Assembly (NCBI GenBank): GCA_031261325.1
Contig: JAISKH010000043.1
Coordinates: 1 to 33,941, forward strand
DNA: 33,941 nucleotides
Origin: Oscillospiraceae bacterium
Lineage (GTDB): Bacteria > Bacillota > Clostridia > Oscillospirales > Oscillospiraceae
Reading direction: 5' to 3'
Both the position numbers and the translations under genes were made by a program. Below are positions 7,349 through 16,626 of this stretch, piece after piece; position 1 is the stretch's first letter; each line of letters begins with the position of its first letter. The notes below the pieces were generated by a model, which did not search any database, had not been told where the DNA came from, and was given only the letters and a program-made list of their open reading frames with translations.

Positions 7349-10090
7349 ATGGCTACAAAAGCAACGCGCGCCACTAAGTTTACGCCGGACACGCAGAATT
7401 TAATATCTTTCTCGTTGATGGGTCCCGAGAGCGGCGGACCCTGCCTTGTCGATTCCACCGACGGGAAGATTACGCGCATACGCCCGTATTACTACGACAA
7501 GGAGCTAGCCGACACGCACAACCCTTGGACGATTACGGCGCGCGGCAGCTCGTTTTCCGCGCCCGACCGCGTTACAATTTCGCCGTTCGGCTTGGGCTAT
7601 AAGTCGCGCGTGTACTCGCGCAACCGCGTGCGCTACCCGCTAAAGCGCGTGGACTGGGACCCAAACGGTGAGCGCAACCCGCAGAATCGCGGCAAGAGCG
7701 GCTACGTGCGCATCTCATGGGACGAAGCGGCGCAGCTCGTTGCGGACGAGCTTACGCGGCAAAAGGAGAAGTACGGCATGGAAGCCGTGCTGTGTCAGGC
7801 GGACATGCACGGCGAGGGCAAGCACGTCTCGCCGTCACACGGTTGCCCGAACAGGTTGCTGTCAATCATGGGCGGTTACACGCTGCAAATGCGGAACATG
7901 GACTCGTGGGAGGGCTGGTTCTGGGGCGCGAAGCACGTCTGGGGCTGCGAACCCGTCGGCGAGATGATGCCGATGACGAATCTGTTCCCCGACATTGCGC
8001 AGCACGCCGACCTGCTGCTGTATTGGGGTTGCGACCCCGAAACCACGCCGCTCGGCGTTGTGGGGCAAATCTCGTCCCGCCTGTGCTACTGGATGTCGTC
8101 AATCGGCTTGAAGAGCGTGTTCGTCTGCCCCGACCTGAATTACGGCGCGGCGGTTCACGCCGACAAGTGGATTCCGATTCTGCCGAACACCGACGTCGCG
8201 CTCCAGCTCGCGATTGCGTACATGTGGATTACCGAGGGCACATATGAAAAAGAGTACATCGACAGCCACGCGAGCGGGTTCGACGCGTTTTCCGACTACG
8301 TGCTCGGCATTGAGGACGGCGAGCCGAAAACGCCCGCTTGGGCTTCCGAAAAGTGCGGCGTGTCGGAGTGGACAATCAAGGCTCTCGCGCGCGACTGGGC
8401 GAAAAAGACGGCTTCAATCCTGCACGGCAACGGCGGACCTTACATTCGCGGACCGTATTCGACGGAACCCGCGCGGCTTGAGGCTATGCTGCTCGGTATG
8501 CGCGCCGTCGGTAAGCCGGGCGTGCATCAGGCGAAGCTGATAGAATTTAACCTATGGAACCGCGACTACCCGCTGCCGTATCAGGGCAAGTTCACGCCGC
8601 AGCTGCCGTCGATTGCCGACCCGCTGCGCCCCGTTGACGGCGACGTGTCGCCCGCGATTAACATGAAACGCTTCACACTATCGGACGAGCAGCAACGCCG
8701 CGCGCCCGAGCTTATCGAGCTGTTCAAGCAGCACCCCGCGCCGAAGCAGTTTATCCCGCGCTGCCTCGTCCACAAGGCGATATTGGACGGCGGCGCGGAG
8801 TGGTACGGGCTGCAATGCTTCTCGTCCAGTCAGCAGCCGGACAAGAACAATTACCGACAGCCGACGAGCGACTACGAGTTTGAGAAAATCGTGTATCCGC
8901 GCCCGGGACTTTCCCGCGTGCACATGATGTGGACGGACGCGCCGTGCCAAACCACGTGCTGGAACGACGGCAACCTGTCGATACGCGCGATGCGCGACGA
9001 GAGCATCGAGTGTATAGTCGCGCAGCACCCGTGGCTTGAAAACGACTGCTATTTCGCGGACATTATATTACCCGTCGCGACGAAGCACGAGATGAACGAC
9101 ATAGCCAACGACATGTCGAGCGGCGCGTATGTTTCGATTTACCTGGAGCACCCATGCTGCCCGCCCGTCGGCGAGAGCTTGTCCGACTTCGACGTATGCG
9201 CCCGCGTCGCCGAAAAGCTGGGCGAGGACGTTTACAACGCCTACACCTGCAACCTGTCCGAGGAGGACCGCGTGCGGTACTTCTACGCGGCGACGGGTTG
9301 CGAGGACTACATGACTTGGGAGGAATTCTCCAAGAAGAAAATCTTCGTCGTCCCGTGTAAGGACGGCGCGCAGGATTTGCCTGCTGGGTTGTTCGAGTTC
9401 TACAGCGACCCCGAGAATCACCCGCTGACAACGCCGACGGGCTTGCTCGAGTTCTCGTCCACCGCCATATCGAAGTTCATGCCGGACGACCCCGAACGAC
9501 CGCCCGTGCCGAAGTGGATTGAAAAAGGCGAGAGCCACGACGAACGCCGCAGCTCCGAGCGCGCGAAAAAGTACCCGCTGCTGTGCATGTCAAACCACGG
9601 GCGTTGGCGTATGCACGCGCAATGCGACGATATAGTGTGGAATCGCGAGGTTGAGACGATGAAGCTACGCGCGTTCGACGGGTATCAGTACGAACCCGTA
9701 TGGCTCCACCCCGAGGAAGCGGAAAAGCGCGGCATAACCCACGGCGACGTTGTAAAGGTCTACAACGAGCGCGGCATTGTGCTCTGCGGCGCGTATGTTA
9801 CGCAACGCGTCCTGCCCGGCATATGCTACGTTGACCACGGCAGTCGGCTCGACCCGATAATCCCCGGCGTGCTGGACCGAGGCGGCGCGATAAACTGCAT
9901 AACGCCGACGAACCTCACGTCCAAGAACTCGACGGGCATGGCTGTCTCCGGCTTCCTGACGGAGGTTGAGCGCGTCACCGACGAGGAATGGGCGGAGTGG
10001 CGGCGCGACTACCCCGAGGCGTTCGCCCGCAAGATTGACTACGCGACGGGCGTGTGCCTTGAGGGGTGGACTACGGCAATTAACAATTAA
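7349..10090 (+). CDS. Solitary transhydroxylase-like molybdopterin large subunit
   Basis: A 913-residue DMSO-reductase-family protein, clearly related to the large subunit at 3239-5935. It shares YVRISWDEAAQLVADEL, NMDSWEGWFWG (Asp185-Ser186-Trp187, Ser being the expected Mo ligand), WGCDPETT, VHADKWIP and FADIILPV. The His-His motif of the other protein is replaced by a SPSHGCPN region, so substrate contacts differ. There is no N-terminal Fe-S motif and no Tat signal. I start at the ATG at 7349 (GGACGGAG at SD distance); the reading frame extends 14 codons upstream but those codons are heptad repeat. No small subunit follows, so it may pair with the subunit at 2376-3236 or work alone. It could be a dehydroxylase or hydroxytransferase for another polyphenol. 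Family certain, substrate unknown. Confidence 0.85.
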   Translation: MATKATRATKFTPDTQNLISFSLMGPESGGPCLVDSTDGKITRIRPYYYDKELADTHNPWTITARGSSFSAPDRVTISPFGLGYKSRVYSRNRVRYPLKRVDWDPNGERNPQNRGKSGYVRISWDEAAQLVADELTRQKEKYGMEAVLCQADMHGEGKHVSPSHGCPNRLLSIMGGYTLQMRNMDSWEGWFWGAKHVWGCEPVGEMMPMTNLFPDIAQHADLLLYWGCDPETTPLGVVGQISSRLCYWMSSIGLKSVFVCPDLNYGAAVHADKWIPILPNTDVALQLAIAYMWITEGTYEKEYIDSHASGFDAFSDYVLGIEDGEPKTPAWASEKCGVSEWTIKALARDWAKKTASILHGNGGPYIRGPYSTEPARLEAMLLGMRAVGKPGVHQAKLIEFNLWNRDYPLPYQGKFTPQLPSIADPLRPVDGDVSPAINMKRFTLSDEQQRRAPELIELFKQHPAPKQFIPRCLVHKAILDGGAEWYGLQCFSSSQQPDKNNYRQPTSDYEFEKIVYPRPGLSRVHMMWTDAPCQTTCWNDGNLSIRAMRDESIECIVAQHPWLENDCYFADIILPVATKHEMNDIANDMSSGAYVSIYLEHPCCPPVGESLSDFDVCARVAEKLGEDVYNAYTCNLSEEDRVRYFYAATGCEDYMTWEEFSKKKIFVVPCKDGAQDLPAGLFEFYSDPENHPLTTPTGLLEFSSTAISKFMPDDPERPPVPKWIEKGESHDERRSSERAKKYPLLCMSNHGRWRMHAQCDDIVWNREVETMKLRAFDGYQYEPVWLHPEEAEKRGITHGDVVKVYNERGIVLCGAYVTQRVLPGICYVDHGSRLDPIIPGVLDRGGAINCITPTNLTSKNSTGMAVSGFLTEVERVTDEEWAEWRRDYPEAFARKIDYATGVCLEGWTTAINN

Positions 10091-10110
10091 CAATTGACAA
10101 TTGACAATTA
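10077..10110 (+). repeat. Heptad tandem repeat, about five units (3' array)
   Basis: Units CAATTA, ACAATTA, ACAATTG, ACAATTG, ACAATTA, of the same type and number as the array at 7296. The array supplies the last codons (Ala-Ile-Asn-Asn-stop) of the molybdoenzyme gene, so it has entered the coding end. The two arrays form direct repeats around a single gene. Confidence 0.85.
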
Positions 10111-10117
10111 GAGAACG

Positions 10118-10149
10118 AGCGCGTCCTTTTCGGACGCGCTTGTTTTTTT
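10118..10149 (+). terminator. Rho-independent terminator of the solitary molybdoenzyme gene
   Basis: Perfect 9-bp stem AGCGCGTCC/GGACGCGCT (10118-10126, 10132-10140), a 5-nt loop, then TGTTTTTTT. It also overlaps the end of the convergent gene at 10148. Confidence 0.92.
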
Positions 10150-10903
10150 AGTTACTAGTTTGCAGGTTTGTTAGTAGTAGGGTTACTGTTGTTGATAGGT
10201 TGTATTTTTCCTCTGGTGTTAGGGCATCGGGGGATTTTAGGAATTTGCGGATTTTCTCTGCTGCTTCGCTTGGGTTGTCGGGTGAGTAGTCGGCGGCGTA
10301 TTGGGCTATTGTTTCTAGCGAGATTTTGTAGCGTTCTGTCAAGTAGTACTCGATACTGAACCTCAGCTTTTCGTCCGCGTCGCCGAATCTTGCGCATTCC
10401 GCCAGCCTTGCGGCGCAGAGGAGCACCGCGCCGTGCTGCCTGAACAGCTCCGAGTTAACGTCCACGGCAACCTCTTCGCCGTCGGGGTTCACGTACCGAT
10501 ACTTACCGCGCTCAACGTCGCGGTCGTATTCGCCCGAATACAGGTACTCGGCGGTTTCAACGTCTATGCCCGTAACAAGCCCGAGCGTCTCCGCCGTGAT
10601 GCCGAGCCGACGCGCTTCCGCGGCGTACTCGCCCGTGTCATACGCGCCGTTGCCGTCGGTTATCGCCGTCGTGATAAGCTCCGCGAGGGTTCCCTTGAAC
10701 TTCGGCAAGCCGACCGTGCGTCCGTCCGCGTCAACGGCGGTCTTAAGCTTGCTCTCCCATGTGTTTGTTGTTGTTTCTATAAAGGTCACTCCAATCAAAT
10801 TTTGATTGTTACAGCGCCCTCCGCGTTTGCGAGACTAAGACAAAACGCAAAAGGAGGAAAACACCGTCAACCGTGCAAATAAGCGCAATAGCTTCTTTGA
10901 CAT
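10148..10903 (-). pseudogene. Secreted protein gene with two compensating frameshifts, function unknown
   Basis: An uninterrupted frame of up to 216 codons runs from 10798 (TTG) to 10148 but has no SD. A perfect SD (AGGAGG, 8 nt spacing) instead precedes an ATG at 10903, in the same frame, which opens a signal peptide (MSKKLLRLFARLTVFSS) and then hits TAG at 10837. Reading one T fewer in the TTTT run near 10850 gives ...FAFCLSLANA-EGAVTIKI, a textbook cleavage site. One base more in the AAAATTT run near 10800 then returns to the long frame at IGVTFIETTTN. The gene therefore looks like a secreted protein of about 250 residues broken, or mis-sequenced, at two homopolymers. The mature part is acidic, has no motif I recognise, and contains a helical C-terminal half (EKLRFSIEYYL ... 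AAEKIRKFLKS). Confidence 0.65.
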
Positions 10904-10990
10904 AACATTTTCCTCCTTTCTTATTCAATTTTTTAATTTAGATTTATCCGCACAGTAACACGGCGAAATCCCGTGTCATGTAACGCTTAT

Positions 10991-11019
10991 ATTATAGCAC
11001 GCGTTTGCGCCGCCGTCAA
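10991..11019 (-). promoter_or_regulatory. Sigma-A promoter for the frameshifted secreted protein
   Basis: TTGACG (11019-11014), a 17-nt spacer and a perfect TATAAT (10996-10991) on minus. It gives a leader of about 80 nt before the ATG at 10903. This supports 10903 as the original start. Confidence 0.72.
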
Positions 11020-11026
11020 CGGCGTT

Positions 11027-11755
11027 TCAGCCTTGCAACGCGTTTGAAGCAAGGGTGGAGATTACGTTCACCGCCATGTGCATGAAAATCGGCGACCAGA
11101 TGTTGCCCGAACGCTCGTAACACCACGCGAGGGCGAACGCGGGCGCGATATAGGACACGGCGTTAATCAGCACCCTCACATCGTGATAGGCGAGGGCGTA
11201 GCTCCACACGTGGAGCAGCGAGAACAGCAGCGCGGAGACGATATAGGCGAGCGCGCGGTTCCTGCGCCGCAGGGTGCCGAATATCGCGCCGCGAAATATC
11301 ATCTCCTCCACTATCGGCGCGAAAAGTCCCGCGCTAATCAGCATAATGTTGATGTTGGCGCTCGTCTGCGCCGCGACCTCCACCTGATTCGGATTGTTCA
11401 GCGTAATGCCCAGCGCCGTTATGACGAGGACGATTACGACGTTCGACGCGTAGTACAGCCCCAGCGCGGCGGCGGCGGACATCAGCGACTGCGTGACGTT
11501 GCTCTGAAAGTCCGCGAAGTTCGACTTCAGGAACCGCCAACCGAACGTCAGCGAGCAGACTATGCCGATGGTGTAAACAATAAGCGTCAGGTAGACGGCT
11601 TCGACCTTCCAGCCCGTGAGATGAACGATTGCGATTAGTATTATTTGCAGCAGCGCACCGTGAATCGGCAGGTATGTCCAGCCGAAAATCGCCGTGCCGC
11701 TGCTGATTTGCGTGTTAAACGGTTTGCGCATGGCTTCCTTGCTGTTTGGGTTCAT
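11027..11755 (-). CDS. CPBP-family intramembrane metalloprotease
   Basis: A 242-residue polytopic membrane protein with the three CPBP (CAAX protease/bacteriocin-processing, Abi) motifs: EEMIFRG (Glu-Glu and Arg), FSLLHVW (His) and HMAVN (His/Asn). Hydrophobic segments lie on both sides of these. Members cleave substrates within the membrane or modify surface peptides; some protect against bacteriocins. The start ATG at 11755 overlaps the mutS stop as ATGA, so the gene is translationally coupled to mutS, although no functional link is obvious. The substrate cannot be inferred. Confidence 0.88.
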   Translation of the reverse strand: MNPNSKEAMRKPFNTQISSGTAIFGWTYLPIHGALLQIILIAIVHLTGWKVEAVYLTLIVYTIGIVCSLTFGWRFLKSNFADFQSNVTQSLMSAAAALGLYYASNVVIVLVITALGITLNNPNQVEVAAQTSANINIMLISAGLFAPIVEEMIFRGAIFGTLRRRNRALAYIVSALLFSLLHVWSYALAYHDVRVLINAVSYIAPAFALAWCYERSGNIWSPIFMHMAVNVISTLASNALQG

Positions 11756-14331
11756 TCCGTCACCTTCTTCTTCAATTCGTAGAGCAGGTTCAGCGCCTCC
11801 AGCGGCGTGAGCGTGTCGGGGCTTATGCGGCGCAGACGCTCCGCCACCGCGCTCTCGCGCTCGTCCGCAAACGACATCTGCTCGGACGCGAAGGGCATTT
11901 GAGCGGCGGGCTTGCGCGTTTGGGCGGGCGCGCTCTGCGTCAGCGACAGGGCTTCCATGACCTCGCGCGCGCGCTTAATGACGCTCGTCGGCACTCCGCC
12001 GAGATTAGCGACCTCAATGCCGTAGCTCTCGTCCGCGCCGCCGGGCACAATCTTGCGCAGGAATATCACGTCTCCGCCGCGCTTTTTCGCGGTAATGCTG
12101 TAGTTGTGAATCCCCGCGACCTCGCTCTCCATAACTTGCAACTCGTGGTAATGCGTCGCGAACAGCGTCTTGGCGCGCAACTTTGTAACGCAATGCTCAA
12201 GCACCGCGCGGGCAATCGCCATGCCGTCGTAGGTTGAAGTGCCGCGCCCGACCTCATCGAGAATAATCAGGCTCTGCGACGTTGCGGCGCGAAGTATTTC
12301 CGCGACCTCCGTCATCTCGACCATGAACGTGGACTTGCCCGCGGCAAGGTCGTCCGACGCGCCGATGCGCGTGAACACGCGGTCCACAACGCCGATTCGC
12401 GCCGCCGACGCGGGCACGAACGAGCCGATTTGCGCCATGAGCACAATGAGCGCGGTTTGCCGCATGTACGTGGACTTTCCCGCCATGTTCGGACCCGTGA
12501 TTATCGCGCCGAGCTTGCTCTTGCCGTCCAGATACGTATCGTTCGGGACGAACGGCGCGTCGCGGCTCGCACTCTCGACGACGGGGTGCCGCCCGTCCCG
12601 AATGTCAATCACGCCGCCCATGTCAACCTCGGGGTTGCAGTAATTCTCCCGCGCCGCCGTTTCCGCGAGCGACACGAGCGCGTCAAGCTCCGCAACGCGG
12701 GACGCGCTGCGCCCCAGTCGCTCCGCCGCCGCCGAAACCGCGTCGCGCAGCTCCGCAAACAGCGCGAACTCAAGCTCCGCCGCGCGCTCCTTCGCGGTGA
12801 GCAGCTCGGATTCCAGCGTTTTCAGCTCCTCGGTAATGAACCGCTCGCAGTTGACGAGCGTTTGCTTGCGAATATACGTCGGCGGCACGTCCTCCGACTT
12901 CGCGCGCGGGATTTCAATATAGTAGCCGAACACGCGGTTGTAGCCGACTTTGAGCTTCAGCCCCGTCGTCTCGCGCTCGCGCCGCTCTATTTCGGTCAGA
13001 GCCGCGCTGCTGTTTTGCAGCAGTCCGCGCAGGCGGTCAAGCTCCGCGTCGCGCCCCGCGCGAATCATGCCGCCCTCCCGCACGGAAAAGGGCAGTATGC
13101 CGCCGTCCCCGTCGCCGAGCGTGGTTTCAATCGTCTCAAGCACGTCCGTCAGCGCGTCCATGCCCGCAACCTGTTGCAGCAGAGCGGAGCGCATAGGGCG
13201 CGCGCGGGTTATCAGCGCGTCAAACCCCGCGAGCGACGCGGCGAGCGACTTTAAGTCGCGGGCGTTCGCCGTGCCGTAAACCGCGCGTGCGGTCAGCCGC
13301 TCAACGTCGCCGACGTCGCGCAGCTCCCGCAACAGCTCGCCGCGCGCGACCGTGTCCGCCACAAGCTCCGCGACGGCGTTCAGCCGACGGCGTATCGCCG
13401 CGACGGAGCGCAGCGGGCGCGAAACCCAAGTACGCAGCAGCCGCCGCCCCATCGGGGTTTTCGTGCGGTCAAGCGTCGCGAGCAGGCTGCCCTTGCGCTC
13501 GCCCGTGCGCATTGCGGCGACAAGCTCAAGGCTTCGCGCCGTCTGCGCGTCAAGCTCCATATATTCCTCGCCGCCCGTGCGCCGCAAGGCGGTAAAGCGC
13601 GGCGGGCGCATCTGCGTGTCCGCGACGTAGGATAGCAATGCGCCGAGCGCAAGGCTTTCGCTCGGTTCCAATTCCGCGCCGCCGAGCTGTGACTTTACGC
13701 GCGCGGCTGTCGCTTCCGCGTCAAACCGAGCGTCGTCCCGCCGCGTCAGCGCGGTCGATTGCTCTTTCAGGCTCGCTAGAAGCTCACCCGCGCGCGCGCC
13801 GCCGACAATAATCTCGCTCGGCGCGTTCGTGGCAAGCTCGTTGCGTATATGCGTCAGGTCGCCGACGGCGACGGTAAGCTCACCGGTTGTAAGCTCCGCA
13901 AACGCGGCGGCGCAGTCCGTTTCGCCGACCCACGCGGCGCAGAGGTAATTCGCGCGGCTCTCGTCCAGCATGGACGGCTCCGTTACGGTTCCGGGCGTTA
14001 CGACGCGGATAATGTTGCGCTCGACAAGTCCCTTAGCCGTCGCGGGGTCCTCAAGCTGCTCGCAGATTGCGACGCGGTACCCCTTGGCGATAAGCCGCGC
14101 GATATACGCCTCGGACGAGTGGTAGGGCACGCCGCACATGGGTATGCGCTCGTCGGGGTTCTCGTTCGCGCGGTCGCGCGTCGTCAGCGTCAGGTCAAGC
14201 TCGCGGGACGCGGTTCGCGCGTCGTCCCCGAACATCTCATAAAAGTCGCCGAGGCGGAAGAACAGAATGCTCTCGGGATTCTGCTCCTTTATATCATAGT
14301 ATTGCCGCATCATCGGCGTGACCTCAGGCAT
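11752..14331 (-). CDS. mutS: DNA mismatch repair ATPase MutS
   Basis: An 859-residue MutS. The mismatch-reading N-terminal domain has ESILFFRLGDFYEMF (Phe-x-Glu motif) near residue 20-35. The clamp/lever region follows, then the Walker A GPNMAGKST at about residues 613-621 and the signature VGRGTSTYDG. It binds mispairs as a dimer and recruits MutL, which is not in this window. The reading frame extends 48 codons further upstream, but the ATG at 14331 matches the usual MutS start (MPEVTPMMRQYYDIK) and the extension has no MutS features. The 3' end overlaps the CPBP protease gene by 4 nt. Confidence 0.97.
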   Translation of the reverse strand: MPEVTPMMRQYYDIKEQNPESILFFRLGDFYEMFGDDARTASRELDLTLTTRDRANENPDERIPMCGVPYHSSEAYIARLIAKGYRVAICEQLEDPATAKGLVERNIIRVVTPGTVTEPSMLDESRANYLCAAWVGETDCAAAFAELTTGELTVAVGDLTHIRNELATNAPSEIIVGGARAGELLASLKEQSTALTRRDDARFDAEATAARVKSQLGGAELEPSESLALGALLSYVADTQMRPPRFTALRRTGGEEYMELDAQTARSLELVAAMRTGERKGSLLATLDRTKTPMGRRLLRTWVSRPLRSVAAIRRRLNAVAELVADTVARGELLRELRDVGDVERLTARAVYGTANARDLKSLAASLAGFDALITRARPMRSALLQQVAGMDALTDVLETIETTLGDGDGGILPFSVREGGMIRAGRDAELDRLRGLLQNSSAALTEIERRERETTGLKLKVGYNRVFGYYIEIPRAKSEDVPPTYIRKQTLVNCERFITEELKTLESELLTAKERAAELEFALFAELRDAVSAAAERLGRSASRVAELDALVSLAETAARENYCNPEVDMGGVIDIRDGRHPVVESASRDAPFVPNDTYLDGKSKLGAIITGPNMAGKSTYMRQTALIVLMAQIGSFVPASAARIGVVDRVFTRIGASDDLAAGKSTFMVEMTEVAEILRAATSQSLIILDEVGRGTSTYDGMAIARAVLEHCVTKLRAKTLFATHYHELQVMESEVAGIHNYSITAKKRGGDVIFLRKIVPGGADESYGIEVANLGGVPTSVIKRAREVMEALSLTQSAPAQTRKPAAQMPFASEQMSFADERESAVAERLRRISPDTLTPLEALNLLYELKKKVTE

Positions 14332-14479
14332 GGCTGCACCGCCTTTTTTTGTTGTAAGTTTAACACAAAAGTTCGGCGGCTTCAACACCTTATTCAATTC
14401 GGAAGCGGTTGTTAATTGACGGGGGGCGTTTAGCCGTTGGCACCCTGCACAAATGTTGTGATATATCGGCGGCATTATA

Positions 14480-14508
14480 TTGACAATTCCGATAAGCCGT
14501 GTTATGCT
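14480..14508 (+). promoter_or_regulatory. Sigma-A promoter of selC-selB
   Basis: TTGACA (14480-14485), 17-nt spacer, TATGCT (14503-14508). It lies 36 nt upstream of the tRNA-Sec 5' end and is well placed to drive the tRNA together with selB. The rest of 14332-14479 holds only the mutS leader on the minus strand. Confidence 0.8.
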
Positions 14509-14544
14509 TTGTGTGGACGATTAAACAGCGCGGTCAATTTATAT

Positions 14545-14643
14545 GGGGGTGGTTCCGGTCTGGTGGCCGGCACGGACTTCAAACCCGATTGTGAGGCGGT
14601 TTGCGCCGTCTCAGGTGTGTTCGATTCGCACACATCCCCGCCA
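14545..14643 (+). tRNA. selC: Selenocysteine tRNA, anticodon UCA
   Basis: A 99-nt tRNA with encoded CCA and all tRNA-Sec hallmarks. The acceptor arm is 8 positions (14545-14552 with 14632-14639). The D-stem is 6 bp (CCGGTC/GGCCGG) with a 4-nt loop. The anticodon loop is CTTCAAA with UCA at 14579-14581. A long variable arm has a 7-bp stem (14593-14599 with 14606-14612), and the T arm is GTGTG-TTCGATT-CGCAC. Odd points are a G.A mismatch at the base of the acceptor and A.A and A.C mismatches at both ends of the anticodon stem, leaving three G-C pairs there. selB begins 37 nt after CCA, so both are probably one transcript. Serine is loaded first and then converted to selenocysteine by SelA. Confidence 0.96.
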
Positions 14644-14680
14644 AAACGAGTGCCGAAATGTGAGAGAAGGCGAACGCACG

Positions 14681-16573
<1,893 letters not shown>

Positions 16574-16579
<6 letters not shown>

Positions 16580-16598
16580 TGATTGCAAATAGTGATTG
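16574..16598 (+). repeat. Duplicated 12-mer at the selB stop
   Basis: AAATAGTGATTG occurs at 16574-16585 and again, one base later, at 16587-16598. The first copy contains the selB stop codon TAG (16577-16579). Confidence 0.85.
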
Positions 16599-16626
16599 AA
16601 GAAATTTTGATAAGGAGGTAATCATA

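Noticed and set aside
10835-10837. The in-frame TAG as pyrrolysine
   Set aside because: It falls directly after a signal peptide core; two homopolymer shifts give a much better cleavage site, and no Pyl genes are visible.
14543-14680. N-terminal extension of SelB through the tRNA
   Set aside because: The bases fold as tRNA-Sec, and SelB homology starts at the ATG at 14681.
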